Assembly: GCF_002222615.2 (NCBI RefSeq)
Contig: NZ_CP022412.2
Coordinates: 124,001 to 188,000, forward strand
DNA length: 64,000 nucleotides
From: Bacteroides caccae
Lineage (GTDB): Bacteria; Bacteroidota; Bacteroidia; Bacteroidales; Bacteroidaceae
Direction of reading: 5' to 3'
Shown piece after piece: positions 23,396-35,200 of the stretch; positions within the stretch are counted from its first letter, which is position 1; every line of letters begins with the position of its first letter. The position numbers and the translations under genes were made by a program. The notes under the pieces are model-generated. The model ran no database searches. It was given only the letters and a program-made list of their open reading frames with translations, and had not been told where the DNA came from.

Positions 23396-24541
23396 TTATT
23401 TAGAATTAATAGTACAAATACTTACCCGGTTCCAATCCGGTTCCTCAAACATATAGCCAATTCCCTGTCCTTCAGCAACAATTCGCTCCTTTGAAATCCC
23501 ATACTTATTAACCAGCATCTTTTGAACTACCTCGGCACGCTGTCGCGCAATACGCTCATTAAGTTCTTCACTACCCTCCGGAGAAGCGTAACCCTTGATT
23601 ACAACTCCTGCCTCTTTGTGGTTTCTCAAGTAAATTGCAATCCGTTCAACATTAGGCAATTGAGAATTATCAATAGTTATTCTACCTTGACGAAAAGTAA
23701 TCACAGACTCTAGTGTTTTTTTACTATTGTCAATCGTATCTTTCACAATTTTCGGTTCTCGATTCTTGTATTCTTCCAAAGCCGTTTCTAAATCTATCAC
23801 TTTTTGGTTAGCATCCTGCAATACATTATCATTGCGTTCAAGTTCTGAACGAAGTTGATTTATTTGAGCATTTAATGCATCAAATTCAGACTGGTCGTAA
23901 GGTCTTACTTTAGTAAAATGGTGTTCACCATTGCTACATCTGAAATGATATACGAAGCCTGCACTAATCTCCCACACGGCACGCCCCGAATGGAAATATA
24001 CAGGTTTCGTACCCATAGAATTCATATCATATACAAGAGCCGGTTTGAGAGCTAGAGTCCACGCCTTACTTTCCCCTAAATTAAAATTAAAATTTAATCC
24101 CAACTTAGTAGACATACCATTTTGATCTTCCCCCATGTTTCTACCAACATAATAATGCATCCAGCCAATACCAGCCACAGCCTCAATCTCAAAACTTCTT
24201 GGAATACCGTTATAACCTCCAAAAAGATTATTTAAATTCACCAATCCTAACAAACTTACATTTGATTCATCAAATGCTGTTTTACTTTTTGTTGTATTAA
24301 AATAACCCATTGCCTCAAAACCTAATCCAAAGGTAGGGGTTAAATGCTTGCTTACATGAACTCCAACTGCCGAACGCATGTTTTTAAAAAACGAGTGATG
24401 AGTCAATGGGGTCACGCCACCTACATTAATACCGATTGACCAATTATCCGAAAATTTGTTTCCTTCCAAAGCTGTTTGTCCACTTACATGGCAAATGGCA
24501 ATACCAGATAGCAATAAGCCTGCAAAAATCTTTTTCATCAT
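23396..24541 (-). CDS. OmpA family outer membrane protein
   Basis: A 381-residue protein: signal peptide (about 1-21, MMKKIFAGLLLSGIAICHVSG), an N-terminal 8-stranded-type beta barrel (about 30-205), a coiled-coil linker (about 218-265, FDALNAQINQLRSELERNDNV) and a C-terminal OmpA domain (about 270-380) that binds peptidoglycan. The OmpA motif is visible in GYASPEGSEELNERIARQRAEVVQKML and the conserved DWNRVSI near the end. It anchors the outer membrane to the wall and likely contributes to envelope integrity or adhesion. Upstream and downstream non-coding stretches are long, so it is probably a single-gene transcript, possibly under the AraC regulator. Confidence 0.9.
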   Translation of the reverse strand: MMKKIFAGLLLSGIAICHVSGQTALEGNKFSDNWSIGINVGGVTPLTHHSFFKNMRSAVGVHVSKHLTPTFGLGFEAMGYFNTTKSKTAFDESNVSLLGLVNLNNLFGGYNGIPRSFEIEAVAGIGWMHYYVGRNMGEDQNGMSTKLGLNFNFNLGESKAWTLALKPALVYDMNSMGTKPVYFHSGRAVWEISAGFVYHFRCSNGEHHFTKVRPYDQSEFDALNAQINQLRSELERNDNVLQDANQKVIDLETALEEYKNREPKIVKDTIDNSKKTLESVITFRQGRITIDNSQLPNVERIAIYLRNHKEAGVVIKGYASPEGSEELNERIARQRAEVVQKMLVNKYGISKERIVAEGQGIGYMFEEPDWNRVSICTINSK

Positions 24542-25069
24542 AATTCTTATTTAAATTTATTATTAGCAGAATTGGGGCTGAAATATATATCATTCCCAAC
24601 ATTCTACCTTTAGCTATATAGTTGACTAACTACTACTTTCATTTACAATACAAAATAAAATCACCCATTGTGAGTATATATGTTTATGTACGTCTTTCTC
24701 AGCTGCTGTAATGGGACCTACCCACGACCACGATTCTACGGTCCTCTACGTAAAGTCATATTTTTCTGTTGCTTTTCCATATTCAACAAACACTAATCCG
24801 GCAAAGTGAACTAATTGTAATCAGCTATCTCATACCAAATCAAACATTGTATAACACTTTGCAAAAGAAGGCAATTCCTATCTCAATCTGTTACAAATAA
24901 ACGACATTATATTTTATGCATCAGACAACTATCATTTATATAGGGGCTTCATAATTTGGAGATTCATAGTTTAGGCTATAATTCAAGCGGGAGAAATAAT
25001 TACATAACATAAAGAACCTATTTCAGCATATCTCCCCCTTCTTAGAAACACGTTTTCCAGAAGTGATAT
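24542..25069. other. Intergenic spacer of 528 bp, nothing firm
   Basis: No gene is seen on either strand. The region is AT-rich and contains an imperfect dyad around GGACCT and GGTCC (about 24714-24753). It must include the OmpA-like gene's promoter, but no exact TAnnTTTG box was found. Confidence 0.4.
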
Positions 25070-25912
25070 TCATTCATTGATTTTATTATTATCCAACAAC
25101 ACAACACGCACCCAGTCAACCCACATTTCTCCCGGCAAATCTTCATCATGGATTTCTCCCGGCCATGTCATCATACCATTCAATTCACCTCCCAATGAAA
25201 AATTCAGAATTATATTGAAGGGATATTCACAAAATGGATACTGTAGTTTCTCCTTATCCAAATGTTGGTTCTCATATTTCCAAGTCTCTTTGCCGTCGAC
25301 ATAAAATATTAATTCCTTTTCAGTCCGCTGCACTGCATATACATGATCTTTAGTTACATCAAAATTCTTATCAGCCTCCTTGTTCGTTACTCCTGCAGAG
25401 CCATTTTCACCATTTATATAAAAAGTATGTACCGTTTGAAAGATCTGCTTAGGACTCCCTTGTACCCATTCCATAAGATCTATTTCTCCCCCTCTGGGCC
25501 ATTCCGGTGCTCCTATAGGCATTTGCCAGATAGCAGGAAAACCTCCACGAACCAATTTGGTTAATCTGGCCTTAACTTCCAAACGTGTACCACAGGGAAA
25601 ACCTATCTTGGAAAACACCCCGCCATTTTTATAAGTCCCGTTGTCCTTACAGGCCCTCAACTTCAAATAGCCTTCCTCCACCTTTACATTTTCGTAACCA
25701 TCCACACCCCTAAAATACTGTGACCAGGCGTTGTTGGCATACGTACAAAGTTTCCAGATAGCTGTATCGGGCACAATACATTTCGCATCAAAATCATCAA
25801 CAAATAAAATGTTTTCAAGTGTATCCGATCCGATTTGCTCCTTTTCTTCTGCGCATACATAAGTAACAGTCCCACCTATAGCAAACAATAAATAGCACAA
25901 AATTGATCTCAT
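25070..25912 (-). CDS. GH16 beta-glucanase (secreted)
   Basis: A 280-residue glycoside hydrolase family 16 enzyme. A signal peptide covers about 1-21. The GH16 catalytic signature E-x-D-x-x-E is GGEIDLMEW: nucleophile Glu143, helper Asp145, acid/base Glu148. The flanking GGFPAIWQMP and FQTVHTFY segments fit a jelly-roll fold. Family members cut beta-1,3- or beta-1,3/1,4-glucans or related galactans; a beta-glucan is most likely given the locus. It is the last gene of a susC-susD-GH16-GH16 operon, 200 bp after the other GH16 gene. Confidence 0.85.
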   Translation of the reverse strand: MRSILCYLLFAIGGTVTYVCAEEKEQIGSDTLENILFVDDFDAKCIVPDTAIWKLCTYANNAWSQYFRGVDGYENVKVEEGYLKLRACKDNGTYKNGGVFSKIGFPCGTRLEVKARLTKLVRGGFPAIWQMPIGAPEWPRGGEIDLMEWVQGSPKQIFQTVHTFYINGENGSAGVTNKEADKNFDVTKDHVYAVQRTEKELIFYVDGKETWKYENQHLDKEKLQYPFCEYPFNIILNFSLGGELNGMMTWPGEIHDEDLPGEMWVDWVRVVLLDNNKINE

Positions 25913-26113
25913 ATGATTATAAATTAAAAAGATTAAAAAACCATTCTTTCTTCAAAAACAATATTACCTCATCGAAAGAAGAGTTGTCACCACAAGAGTG
26001 CTGACAACTCCCTTCGACAGGCACTGTCACCTCAAAAACAAACTTTTACACCATAAATATTATTCTAAATCATAGAGTACATTCAGGACCCTATAAATCT
26101 ATTTTACAAAAGA

Positions 26114-26938
26114 CTATTTCCACTGATATACCCGCACATAATCAACTTGCATGGTAAAAGGCAAATGTTTCTCATTTATAGGACCAGCCATTCCCTTTCC
26201 ACCTGCAACATTCAATATCAAGAAGAAAGGAATATCAAAGGGCCATTGTACTGCGCCCAAACCTTTGTTATAATAGGTTGCGCAAACTTCTCCATTTACC
26301 ATAAAATCAATTTTCTTATCGTTCCATTCTATTCCCCATATATTCCATTCACCCTGCTTGAATTTAGACCCTGAATGACCAAAAGGATATGTCTTTTGCT
26401 CCGTACCAGTAGTATGTACCGTTTGTACAGCAACATCTAAATCTTTTATATGCTCCATTATATCTATTTCACCACTTGCAGGCCATCCTCCGTATTCTGA
26501 ACTGGCAGGCATCATCCATATAGCCGGCCACGAACCATTCCCTGATGAAAACTTAGCTTTAATCTCTACTTTACCATAAGTAAAATCAAACTTTCCACTA
26601 TCAGTGCGTATACTTCCAGATTTATATCCGCGGGGATCTGTTTCATCCTTCATAAACTTGAGATTCAACAAACCATCTTCACACCAAACAACGGATGTAT
26701 CATTCGGCTTATAATAATAGGCATGAGCAACATCTCCCCTGGGAGTATAATTCCACTTCTTGGAGTCAACGGCCCCATCGATATTAAATTCATCTGAAAA
26801 AATCAGAACCCACGATTTATCCACTCTTTCAACGGAATCTTCTTTCTCTGATCGCAGCACATCAATGGAACTGTCAGAAAAGTCGTTTGAACATCCGAAA
26901 AATAAAACTGCTAATAAGGGTATTATACTTTTTTTCAT
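26114..26938 (-). CDS. GH16 laminarinase-type lipoprotein
   Basis: A 274-residue GH16 enzyme with a lipobox (LFFGC, Cys16), so it is likely an outer-membrane-anchored surface enzyme. The catalytic motif GEIDIMEH gives Glu157, Asp159, Glu162. The context AIWMMP and QTVHTTG is close to the GH16_3 laminarinase/beta-1,3-glucanase type. It should cut the polymer at the cell surface so that SusC/D can take up oligosaccharides. It follows susD by 120 bp and precedes the second GH16 gene by 201 bp in the same direction. Confidence 0.9.
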   Translation of the reverse strand: MKKSIIPLLAVLFFGCSNDFSDSSIDVLRSEKEDSVERVDKSWVLIFSDEFNIDGAVDSKKWNYTPRGDVAHAYYYKPNDTSVVWCEDGLLNLKFMKDETDPRGYKSGSIRTDSGKFDFTYGKVEIKAKFSSGNGSWPAIWMMPASSEYGGWPASGEIDIMEHIKDLDVAVQTVHTTGTEQKTYPFGHSGSKFKQGEWNIWGIEWNDKKIDFMVNGEVCATYYNKGLGAVQWPFDIPFFLILNVAGGKGMAGPINEKHLPFTMQVDYVRVYQWK

Positions 26939-27058
26939 AACTCAACTTCGTATTATTTTATATTATCTTTATACTACCATAAACAGATATAAAAGTATAT
27001 CTAGCCGGAATACGAAACTCCTCCCTTCCAACCGGACATATTCTCGTCATATCTTCTT

Positions 27059-28663
27059 CTATTCATAACCAGGAGTCTGCTCCAATGCCGAATCATTATC
27101 AAGTATATTCTGATCCAACGGCCATAAAACTTTATATGCCTCAGTCTTCTGATCAAGAATAGCAACTTTATTATCAATATCACCTTCTATACAGAACACT
27201 AATGGAATACCGTCCTTTGCATTCTTCATGCGGCACAAATCCCACCAACGTTGTCCTTCCTGTACAAACTCCTTATCCTTTTCATGTAAAATAGCTAATT
27301 CATTAGTTAGAAAATCAGATGCCTTATATATATGTGAACCTACCTCAGACTTATACGCCCTATTTCTGACTAAATTTATATATTTCTCAACATTTGCATT
27401 ATCACTCTCCATATTAGCAATCTCGGCTAATGCTAGATATACCCAGGATAAACGGTAAAGAATAAGATCACCATCATAGACTCTATTTCCCTGAGCATTG
27501 AGAGAGCCCAAATTTTTACATACATGAGTACCATATACATACAATTCTCCACTTTCCTTTTTCCGATATGAAGGCATAAATGTGGCGTCACAACGAGTAT
27601 CACCTTTTTCAAAACTATTATAAAGCGAAAGTTTATACTCATATTTCTGTTGACCATTATTCTGTATATCAAGCGCATCATCCCATGGCGTTCCATTTTC
27701 TCTAAAACTATCTTTATTAGTCGTCCCGGAAACAAGAGAATAGGTATATCCACGAGAAAGGGAGTTTTCTGCTTCACCCTCCATATAAGACACAGCCATT
27801 ATCACCTCACTATTACCTTTGTTATCAGCACTGAATATACGTTTAAAATCTTGTTGCAATTGAAGTCCATAGTTACCCTCTACATCTTTCAAGTACTTCT
27901 TGGCCTTTGACAAATCCGATTCGGTAGCTTTGTTATCACCAATAGTTACTTTGGAATTCCATAAATATACCTCTCCAGCCAAACATTCTGTGGCCGCCTT
28001 TGACCAATACACCTTGGTACCATGTCCATATGAATTAAAATCAGAATTCTCTCCAAAATATTGTAGGGAGGTTTCCAAATCCTTTTTAATCTGTGATATA
28101 ACTTCACTTGGTTTAGCTCTCCCCAAATAAAGTTTATTCGGATCAAGCACTCCATCGATAACTTCCACGCCAAGACGAATTGGTACCCCACCATAGACTC
28201 TATAAAGATCAAAATAGTAAAAGGCACGAAGACCATACGCCTGTCCAAGATAATAATTCTTTTTAGCTTCCGGAATGAAATTAGCATCAGTTACACGAGC
28301 TATAAAAAGATTGATATTGGTTATACAGCCATAAATATTTCCAAACTTGGTAACTCCGGGAGTCTCCTTAGACAGATTTTGTAAACGGATTTCCCCACTA
28401 GAGATAGCCAGACCATCTGCACTTGTGCCATCCTTATAATGTCCGCCCCTTAATTCGCCAAAAGTGATAATATGCTGTTCCGCCATATCTCGCAATTGTT
28501 TATGAAGACCGTCAATATATGCACTGACTTGGGATTCTGTTTTCCAATAGCTGGTACTTCCATAATTATCTATCGGGGCGAGATCCAGCATATCCCCACA
28601 TGATGTAGCCACTATAGCAGCTATATTCAACACCATAATATGTATAAATTTTAAATTTCTCAT
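27059..28663 (-). CDS. SusD/RagB family glycan-binding lipoprotein (PUL 1)
   Basis: A 534-residue lipoprotein with lipobox ATSC (Cys22). The body is alpha-helical and SusD-like: conserved YGLRAFYYFDLYRVYGGVPI near 138-157 and the C-terminal RYTLSWVYLALAEIANM-type helix (LYRLSWVYLALAEIANM). It forms the lid of the SusCD transporter and binds glycan at the outer surface. The SusC gene ends 14 bp upstream, so they are co-transcribed. Specificity cannot be read from sequence; GH16 neighbours suggest a beta-glucan. Confidence 0.95.
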   Translation of the reverse strand: MRNLKFIHIMVLNIAAIVATSCGDMLDLAPIDNYGSTSYWKTESQVSAYIDGLHKQLRDMAEQHIITFGELRGGHYKDGTSADGLAISSGEIRLQNLSKETPGVTKFGNIYGCITNINLFIARVTDANFIPEAKKNYYLGQAYGLRAFYYFDLYRVYGGVPIRLGVEVIDGVLDPNKLYLGRAKPSEVISQIKKDLETSLQYFGENSDFNSYGHGTKVYWSKAATECLAGEVYLWNSKVTIGDNKATESDLSKAKKYLKDVEGNYGLQLQQDFKRIFSADNKGNSEVIMAVSYMEGEAENSLSRGYTYSLVSGTTNKDSFRENGTPWDDALDIQNNGQQKYEYKLSLYNSFEKGDTRCDATFMPSYRKKESGELYVYGTHVCKNLGSLNAQGNRVYDGDLILYRLSWVYLALAEIANMESDNANVEKYINLVRNRAYKSEVGSHIYKASDFLTNELAILHEKDKEFVQEGQRWWDLCRMKNAKDGIPLVFCIEGDIDNKVAILDQKTEAYKVLWPLDQNILDNDSALEQTPGYE

Positions 28664-28677
28664 CTCACTTCGAATTA

Positions 28678-31600
28678 TTAAAATGTAACATTAACGCCAA
28701 ATATAACGGTACGTGGCAAGGGATATCCTGACGAAATCTCCGGGCTTACCGTCCTGGCAGAAGTTAAATAGCCCAAATTCTGTCCCGTTATTGAGAATTG
28801 CAGTTTCTGCATATATAGTCTTTTAGACAATTCCTGAGGAAGAGTATATGACAAAGACAATTCTCTAATCCCTAAATAGTTACCCTTAGAGGCAAATAAA
28901 GTTGAGGTACGATAGTAATTGGCAGCTCCCACATGATCAGCAAATACGTAACGGGGATATTTTGCGTTTGGATTACTTTCGCTCCATGTATTAAAAACAT
29001 CCTTTGTCGTATTGTAAGTCCCCTGCATACATCCTAAAAACCAAGGAGTCTTATCATCATAAACCCAATAATCAAGCGCAAAGTCAAAACGGGCATACAA
29101 ACTAAGTCCCTTCCAAGACATTGTGGTATTAAAACCACCATACCAACGAGGAGTAGTATTTCCTATTACAACCTGATCATACTGGTCAATCACCCCATCT
29201 CCATTTACATCCTTCCATTTCACATCTCCAGGTTTTAACTCTATGCCTTTTGCCCGCTCATTATCAGAAAGTTTATTCCAAGCTTCAGGGCCATATTGAT
29301 ATTTACCTTGAATATTCCCCGAGGTCACAACCAAATTTCCCGGAATATCATCAACACTTCTGTAAATACCCTCGGCCTGGTAACCGACAAGTATCCCATA
29401 CTCCATTCCCTCCTGAAAACCTCCGACATACACCTTCTCATCTTCCAACTTACCTGTACCCGGATTTACAACCTTCCGACCGGTATACACTTGCTGTCCA
29501 TTCTGTCTGTTTCGTACCTGCCCGTTATCAGGAAGGGCTATAATCTTATTCTTATTATAAGTTATATTAAAAGAAGCATCCCAAGTAAAATCATTGACAT
29601 CCAACACCTTACCAGAGAGTTGTAATTCGATTCCGCTATTACGTAATTTTCCATTATTGTTCTTAACAGAAGAGAATCCCGTGGTCGAAGGCAGGGTGAA
29701 GTCTGCATACTTATCAGATGTCAGACGATTGTAGTAATCGATATCCAAATTCAAGCGTCCTCCCAAGAGTCCTACATTCAAGCCTATATCAAAACTGGCC
29801 GTCTTTTCCCAACGCAAAGAAGGATTAGGCAAAGTACCTATCAGAAAACCATTGTTGCCATGGTATTTATTAGAATTATATGAACCTTGAAGAGTATATG
29901 GACCGATTCCGCTGGCATTACCGTTCAAACCGTAACTAGCCCTCAGCTTTCCATAATAGAGGAAAGGAAGTGATTCCTTAACAAAATCCTCTTTCGTAAA
30001 AACCCAGCCACCGGAAACTCCCGGAAAAAATCCCCACCGATTCTTACCCAGCAAAGAAGAATAACCGTCATAACGAAATACCCCGGAGAACAAATATTTA
30101 CCCTCATAGTCGTAGTTCAAGCGTCCAAAATAAGAAAGAATACGGTAACGACTATGATTCGAATCTATCTGACGTTTACCCTCACCTGCATCGGTCAGAC
30201 CTAAATCTTTAAAATCATCGGTAGCAGCACCAGAACCGGATGCAGAGAAACCGTTATTATACTGATCATAAAATTCACTACCAAACATAATATTCAAATT
30301 ATGAACAGCAGAAAATACAGTCGTATAATCTAGAACAGCATTATAGGTCTGAGAGAACTGACGAGAATAGCTTGCACTAGTTGAACGAGTTCGATTCCAT
30401 TGCCCCGGAACCGTCTCATAGTCCTTGCGCATACTTTCTTGTACAGTATGAAAATAATACCAACTAGCAGAAGCCCTCAAGACCAATCCCTTGAATAAAT
30501 TAGCTTCTAATGACTGTATAAGGGTAAACTTTGTCCGTTCATTATCCTGATCGTAACTTTTTGCAACATAAGTCTGATTACCGTCCCCGGGACTAGGACC
30601 CAATGTCGGATTACCGTCCTCGTCTTCAAAACGGACAGTAGGAGGAGTACTCATCACCCGACCAAAATAATCACTTTCCGTCCCCCAGGCGTTGTTTAAC
30701 CATACATAATTAGCCCGGCTGAAAGTCGCATTGGAAGTCGTTTTCAACCAATCTGCAATTTTGTACGAACCGTTGAATGTGAAATTATAACGTTTATATT
30801 CGGTAGTGATAGGGGCTCCGGGGGAGTCGTTATAACCCAAACTTGCATAATAAGTTCCTTTATCATTCCCCCCCGACATACTAACCGTATAATCCTGTGT
30901 CACTACCGGATTACGAAGATTATATTCCTCTGGTTTTGTCCCTTTATAAATGATTGTTTTAGAAGGGTCCAAAGGATCCAGCATTTCTCGCCAGCCCATA
31001 TCCAAAAGATAGGCATTTTCATCCGTTTTCCCCATAATATTCCACACCATATTCGCACCGAGCTTATTACCCGTACCAAAAGGCGTAGAACCTGTAAGAT
31101 TTGCCGTAGCTGCCCACGGGGTATTTTTATAGGCTGTACGAAGGACTGTAATATAGTCTTCCGCGCCCAAAAAGTCGTAGGGATTATTTACATAACCGAG
31201 ACCTATATTTGCTCTGAAATTAATTTCCCGATGTCCTGCCCGGCCAGATTTTGTTGTAATTAAAATTACACCATTACTTGCACGGGCACCGTATATGGCC
31301 GTAGCCCCAGCATCCTTCAGAACATCCATAGATGCAATATCCTGAGGATTGATATCATCAAAATTATCACGAAGCTGTCCGTCCACTATCACCAGGGGTC
31401 CTCCCGAACCATCAAATTCCGTTCCACCACGTAATATAACTTTAGGAGATGAAGTAGGATTTCCCGAAGTGAGAGAAACCTTTAAACCGGGAACAGAACC
31501 CGACAGTGCCTGAGAGGGATTTGTATATATACCCTTCTCTAATATCTGGGGACTGACAGTCGATATAGAATTCGTCAGTTTTGCCCGTGAAACTTTTCCG

Positions 31601-31923
31601 CCATAACCGGTCACAACAACTTCCTGCAAAAGCTCACTGTCTTCTTTTAAGATTATCTTAAAATTCATTTTTCCTTGCACACTCAAAGTCTGGGAAGAAA
31701 AACCTATGAATGAAACCTGTATACTGGCATTATCAGAAACCGAGAGTGTAAAATTACCATCAACGTCAGAAACAGTGCCATTTGTTGTTCCAACTTCCAC
31801 AATACTGGCACCAATGACCGCCTCACCCGCAGTATCCGTTATTATGCCCGTAATACTTTTCTTCTGTGCCACAACTACAATCGAACACAGAAGAAAAACA
31901 AATAAAATAAAACTCTTTTTCAT
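28678..31923 (-). CDS. SusC/RagA family TonB-dependent transporter (PUL 1)
   Basis: A 1081-residue outer-membrane TonB-dependent transporter. Signal peptide about 1-19, an N-terminal carboxypeptidase-regulatory-like domain (about 22-95: ITGIITDTAGEAVIGASIVEVG), the TonB box region (LQEVVVTGYG), a plug (about 115-230, including GGPLVIVDGQ and DILKDAGATAIYGARASNGVILITTK-type segment) and a beta barrel to the C-terminal Phe of VTF. It takes up oligosaccharides released by the surface GH16. It is divergent from the sensor gene at 32243 across a 319-bp gap, the usual arrangement for sensor-regulated PULs. Confidence 0.95.
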   Translation of the reverse strand: MKKSFILFVFLLCSIVVVAQKKSITGIITDTAGEAVIGASIVEVGTTNGTVSDVDGNFTLSVSDNASIQVSFIGFSSQTLSVQGKMNFKIILKEDSELLQEVVVTGYGGKVSRAKLTNSISTVSPQILEKGIYTNPSQALSGSVPGLKVSLTSGNPTSSPKVILRGGTEFDGSGGPLVIVDGQLRDNFDDINPQDIASMDVLKDAGATAIYGARASNGVILITTKSGRAGHREINFRANIGLGYVNNPYDFLGAEDYITVLRTAYKNTPWAATANLTGSTPFGTGNKLGANMVWNIMGKTDENAYLLDMGWREMLDPLDPSKTIIYKGTKPEEYNLRNPVVTQDYTVSMSGGNDKGTYYASLGYNDSPGAPITTEYKRYNFTFNGSYKIADWLKTTSNATFSRANYVWLNNAWGTESDYFGRVMSTPPTVRFEDEDGNPTLGPSPGDGNQTYVAKSYDQDNERTKFTLIQSLEANLFKGLVLRASASWYYFHTVQESMRKDYETVPGQWNRTRSTSASYSRQFSQTYNAVLDYTTVFSAVHNLNIMFGSEFYDQYNNGFSASGSGAATDDFKDLGLTDAGEGKRQIDSNHSRYRILSYFGRLNYDYEGKYLFSGVFRYDGYSSLLGKNRWGFFPGVSGGWVFTKEDFVKESLPFLYYGKLRASYGLNGNASGIGPYTLQGSYNSNKYHGNNGFLIGTLPNPSLRWEKTASFDIGLNVGLLGGRLNLDIDYYNRLTSDKYADFTLPSTTGFSSVKNNNGKLRNSGIELQLSGKVLDVNDFTWDASFNITYNKNKIIALPDNGQVRNRQNGQQVYTGRKVVNPGTGKLEDEKVYVGGFQEGMEYGILVGYQAEGIYRSVDDIPGNLVVTSGNIQGKYQYGPEAWNKLSDNERAKGIELKPGDVKWKDVNGDGVIDQYDQVVIGNTTPRWYGGFNTTMSWKGLSLYARFDFALDYWVYDDKTPWFLGCMQGTYNTTKDVFNTWSESNPNAKYPRYVFADHVGAANYYRTSTLFASKGNYLGIRELSLSYTLPQELSKRLYMQKLQFSITGQNLGYLTSARTVSPEISSGYPLPRTVIFGVNVTF

Positions 31924-32242
31924 ACTCTTTTATGTTTTTCATGTTTAAAACACCTATCAACAAGAGGCGTTCAAATACCATATATCCACTCCAAAAACAT
32001 CACAAATTACGGAGGTATAAACAAAGGAATAAAGAAAATCATATTTAATAAATTAGGGGTTATTATTTACAAGCGCAAAGAAAGAGCTCATAAAACTAAA
32101 CATAGTCAGAAAGCATTTAAAAAAAGTCATATATCATCCAATACTGCATTTTTTTATCAAAAACAGAATAATTAATAAACATTTTATGTATATACGTTGT
32201 TAAATAGAAAAAATCAGCTTTAAACAACACGAAAAGATAAAA
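31924..32242. promoter_or_regulatory. Divergent control region of PUL 1
   Basis: The 319-bp AT-rich region separates susC (minus) and the hybrid sensor (plus). It must carry the susC promoter and the sensor's binding sites. I find no exact TAnnTTTG box: the nearest for the sensor is TACGTTGT (32193-32200). No clear direct repeats are visible. Confidence 0.45.
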
Positions 32243-35200
32243 ATGTACAGGTTATTTGGTATATTCGCAATATTAACACTACTTTGCATATCATCTACAT
32301 CAGGTCATGACATAAATTACCAGTTTACGTCTATTTCCGTAGCGGAAGGATTGTCTCAATCTACCGCCCAATCCATACTTTTAGATAAGAAAGGGAAATT
32401 ATGGATAGGAACAAAAAATGGTCTGAATTCTTATACGGGACAAAATCTGAAAATATTCAAAAGCCACCCCAACGACAGATATTCCTTACCAAGCAATCAC
32501 ATTATACATTTAACCCAAGATTCCCTTAACGACATATGGATATCTACCAGACAAGGTATGGTTAGATATGATGAGACACACGGGAATTTTATTCCCTTCA
32601 ATCATGATATCATCTATTCTTCCTTATGCATAAATGGAGGAGTACTTTTCGGAAGTGAGAATCGAATATACAAATATGATTACCAAAAACGCTCTTTTAA
32701 AGCAGTATGCATCAACCCCAAAGGTGCTACGGACAGTGACATTACCAAATATAGGGTACAAAGAATTATAGCAGTTTCCCCAAAGGAGGTGCTAATCGTC
32801 ACCAGAAGGGATGGAATATATATATTGAATTACCCCAATATGCAATTAAAGCGTTTTTTCTCTTGTCCAAACAATATTTTGCAAGGAGCATGTCTGGCTT
32901 CAAACGGATACATATATTTATCTTTTTGGGGACAAGGCCTGTTTTGTTATGAGAAAACAGGAAAACTTATAAAACAATATACGAGCAACAACTCCGGATT
33001 GACAAACAATTATGTATTGGATATAATAGAAAAGAAAGGATATCTATGGTTAGCAACTGATGGCGGAGGAATAAATCGCCTGGAACTACGCAATGAAAAA
33101 TTCTCTAACCTCTATCATATTGCCGGAGATGAAAATTCACTCCCTGTCAATTCTATTACTGTATTATATAAGGATAGCAACGAATGTTTATGGGCGGGAA
33201 GTGTTAGAGGAGGAGTTTTCAATATCAAAGAAAGTTACATACGTACTTATAAAGACTGTCCTTTAGGATATAATAATGGATTGAGCGAAAAATCTGTGAC
33301 GAGTTTTTACGAGGAAGCTAATGGAAAGTTATGGATTGGTACGGACGGAGGCGGAATAAACTTGTATGATCCTCAAACGGGAAACTTCAAGCACTTCTCG
33401 TCTACCTATGGGGATAAAGTGATTTCCATAGCCCCAGTATCAGAAAAAGAACTAATGGTATCTGTTTACACAAAGGGACTTTTCCTGTTTGAAAAAAACA
33501 CAGGTATTTATCGACCGTTTGTGATAATAAACGACAGTATTAACTTCAGGCAGTGCTTTTACGGATATCTTCCACGCGCTCACCGAGTGACAGAAAACAA
33601 AATATATATACTTAGTAAGGAGCTATGGGTATATAATATAAATAATAAAAAATTCTCTCCAATCAAAAATGAGAACAATTATCAATTACAAGCCTCGGTC
33701 ATAGCCTACTGTGACAAAAAGATATCCTTGGCAATGAATGGAAACAAAGTATTCCGAATCATTAACAAGAATGACAGCATTGATCTTCTTTTTCAATTGG
33801 ACGAGAAAGAAGTTATCAGTGCGATTGATTACGACGGAATAAATAAGATATGGGTGGGAACAACAACAGGAATGGGATATTATGATATAAAAGAGAAAAG
33901 ATATTTTAAAATCAGGTCACAGTTATTCAATGATATTACCGCCCTCCGTTATGAGCCTTCTTCAGAAAGGATATGGATCTGTGCACAAAACCAACTATTT
34001 TCTTACTGCATAAAAGAAAACAGATTTATTCAATGGAACAGAAGCGACGGATTTTATCCCAATGAAATAATATTTACTTATCAACAACGGGCTGAAAAAA
34101 ACAGCCAATATCTTTACTTTGGTGGCATAGAAGGACTGGTCCGAATAAACACAGACATCCCAGAGCCTAATGAACCAGATCCGGAAATAGCACTTTACAG
34201 CATAGAACTTAACGGGCAACCGTATACATCCGGTATAGACACCCAAAATATAAAAGTTCCATGGGAACATAATGCACTCGCCCTACGGGTATATATTAAA
34301 AATAAAGATATTTTCCAGCGAGTTCCATTCCGATATATCATAAAAGGAAATGTTGATAAGATAATCGAATCATATAATCCGATATTGGATCTTTCCAACC
34401 TATCTACCGGTAAATACCGCATCGAAGTAGCATGTATGACAAAAGACGGAAATTATACCACTCCTATCCTTCTCACAAATATCCATATTACCCCACCATG
34501 GTATAAAACAGACTGGTTTATAATATTATGTTGTATTAGCCTTATAGGAGGGGGTATTGCAGGAATATTCATTTTTAATATAAAAAAGGAAGCAAAAATA
34601 CAAAAGAGACTAAAAGAATACAGACAATATCTGAATGAAAAGAGGATAGATTTCCTCATTCACATAAATCACGAATTACGTACTCCCTTAACATTGATTT
34701 ATGCCCCACTAAAACGTCTCATGGACAAAAGTGAGATGCAAGGATTACCTCAGCATCTGATACCACAATTACAACTACTATTCAACCAAGCACAACACAT
34801 GAGGGAAATAGTAGATATGGTGTTGGACTGGAGCAGTTTGGAGGCAGACTATAATAAATTGAAAATACAAAAAACTCAATTGAACGAATGGGTAACCGAG
34901 GTTATCAAAGACTATATGAATGAGGCAAAAGAAAAAGAGATATGCATACAATTACAAATAGATCCCAACATAGAGGAGGTATGGTTTGACAAACAAAAGT
35001 GTCAAACAGTACTATCAAACTTACTGATGAATGCACTAAAATTCAGTAAGGCAAACAGCAATATAACAGTAAGCACGCAACGTCTTGAAAACACAGTCAG
35101 AATATCTGTTATAGACGAAGGAAGCGGTATAGAAGATTCGGATATGGCAAATCTCTTCACTAAATTCCACAAAGGTAATCACAAAGAGCGAGGAAGTGGA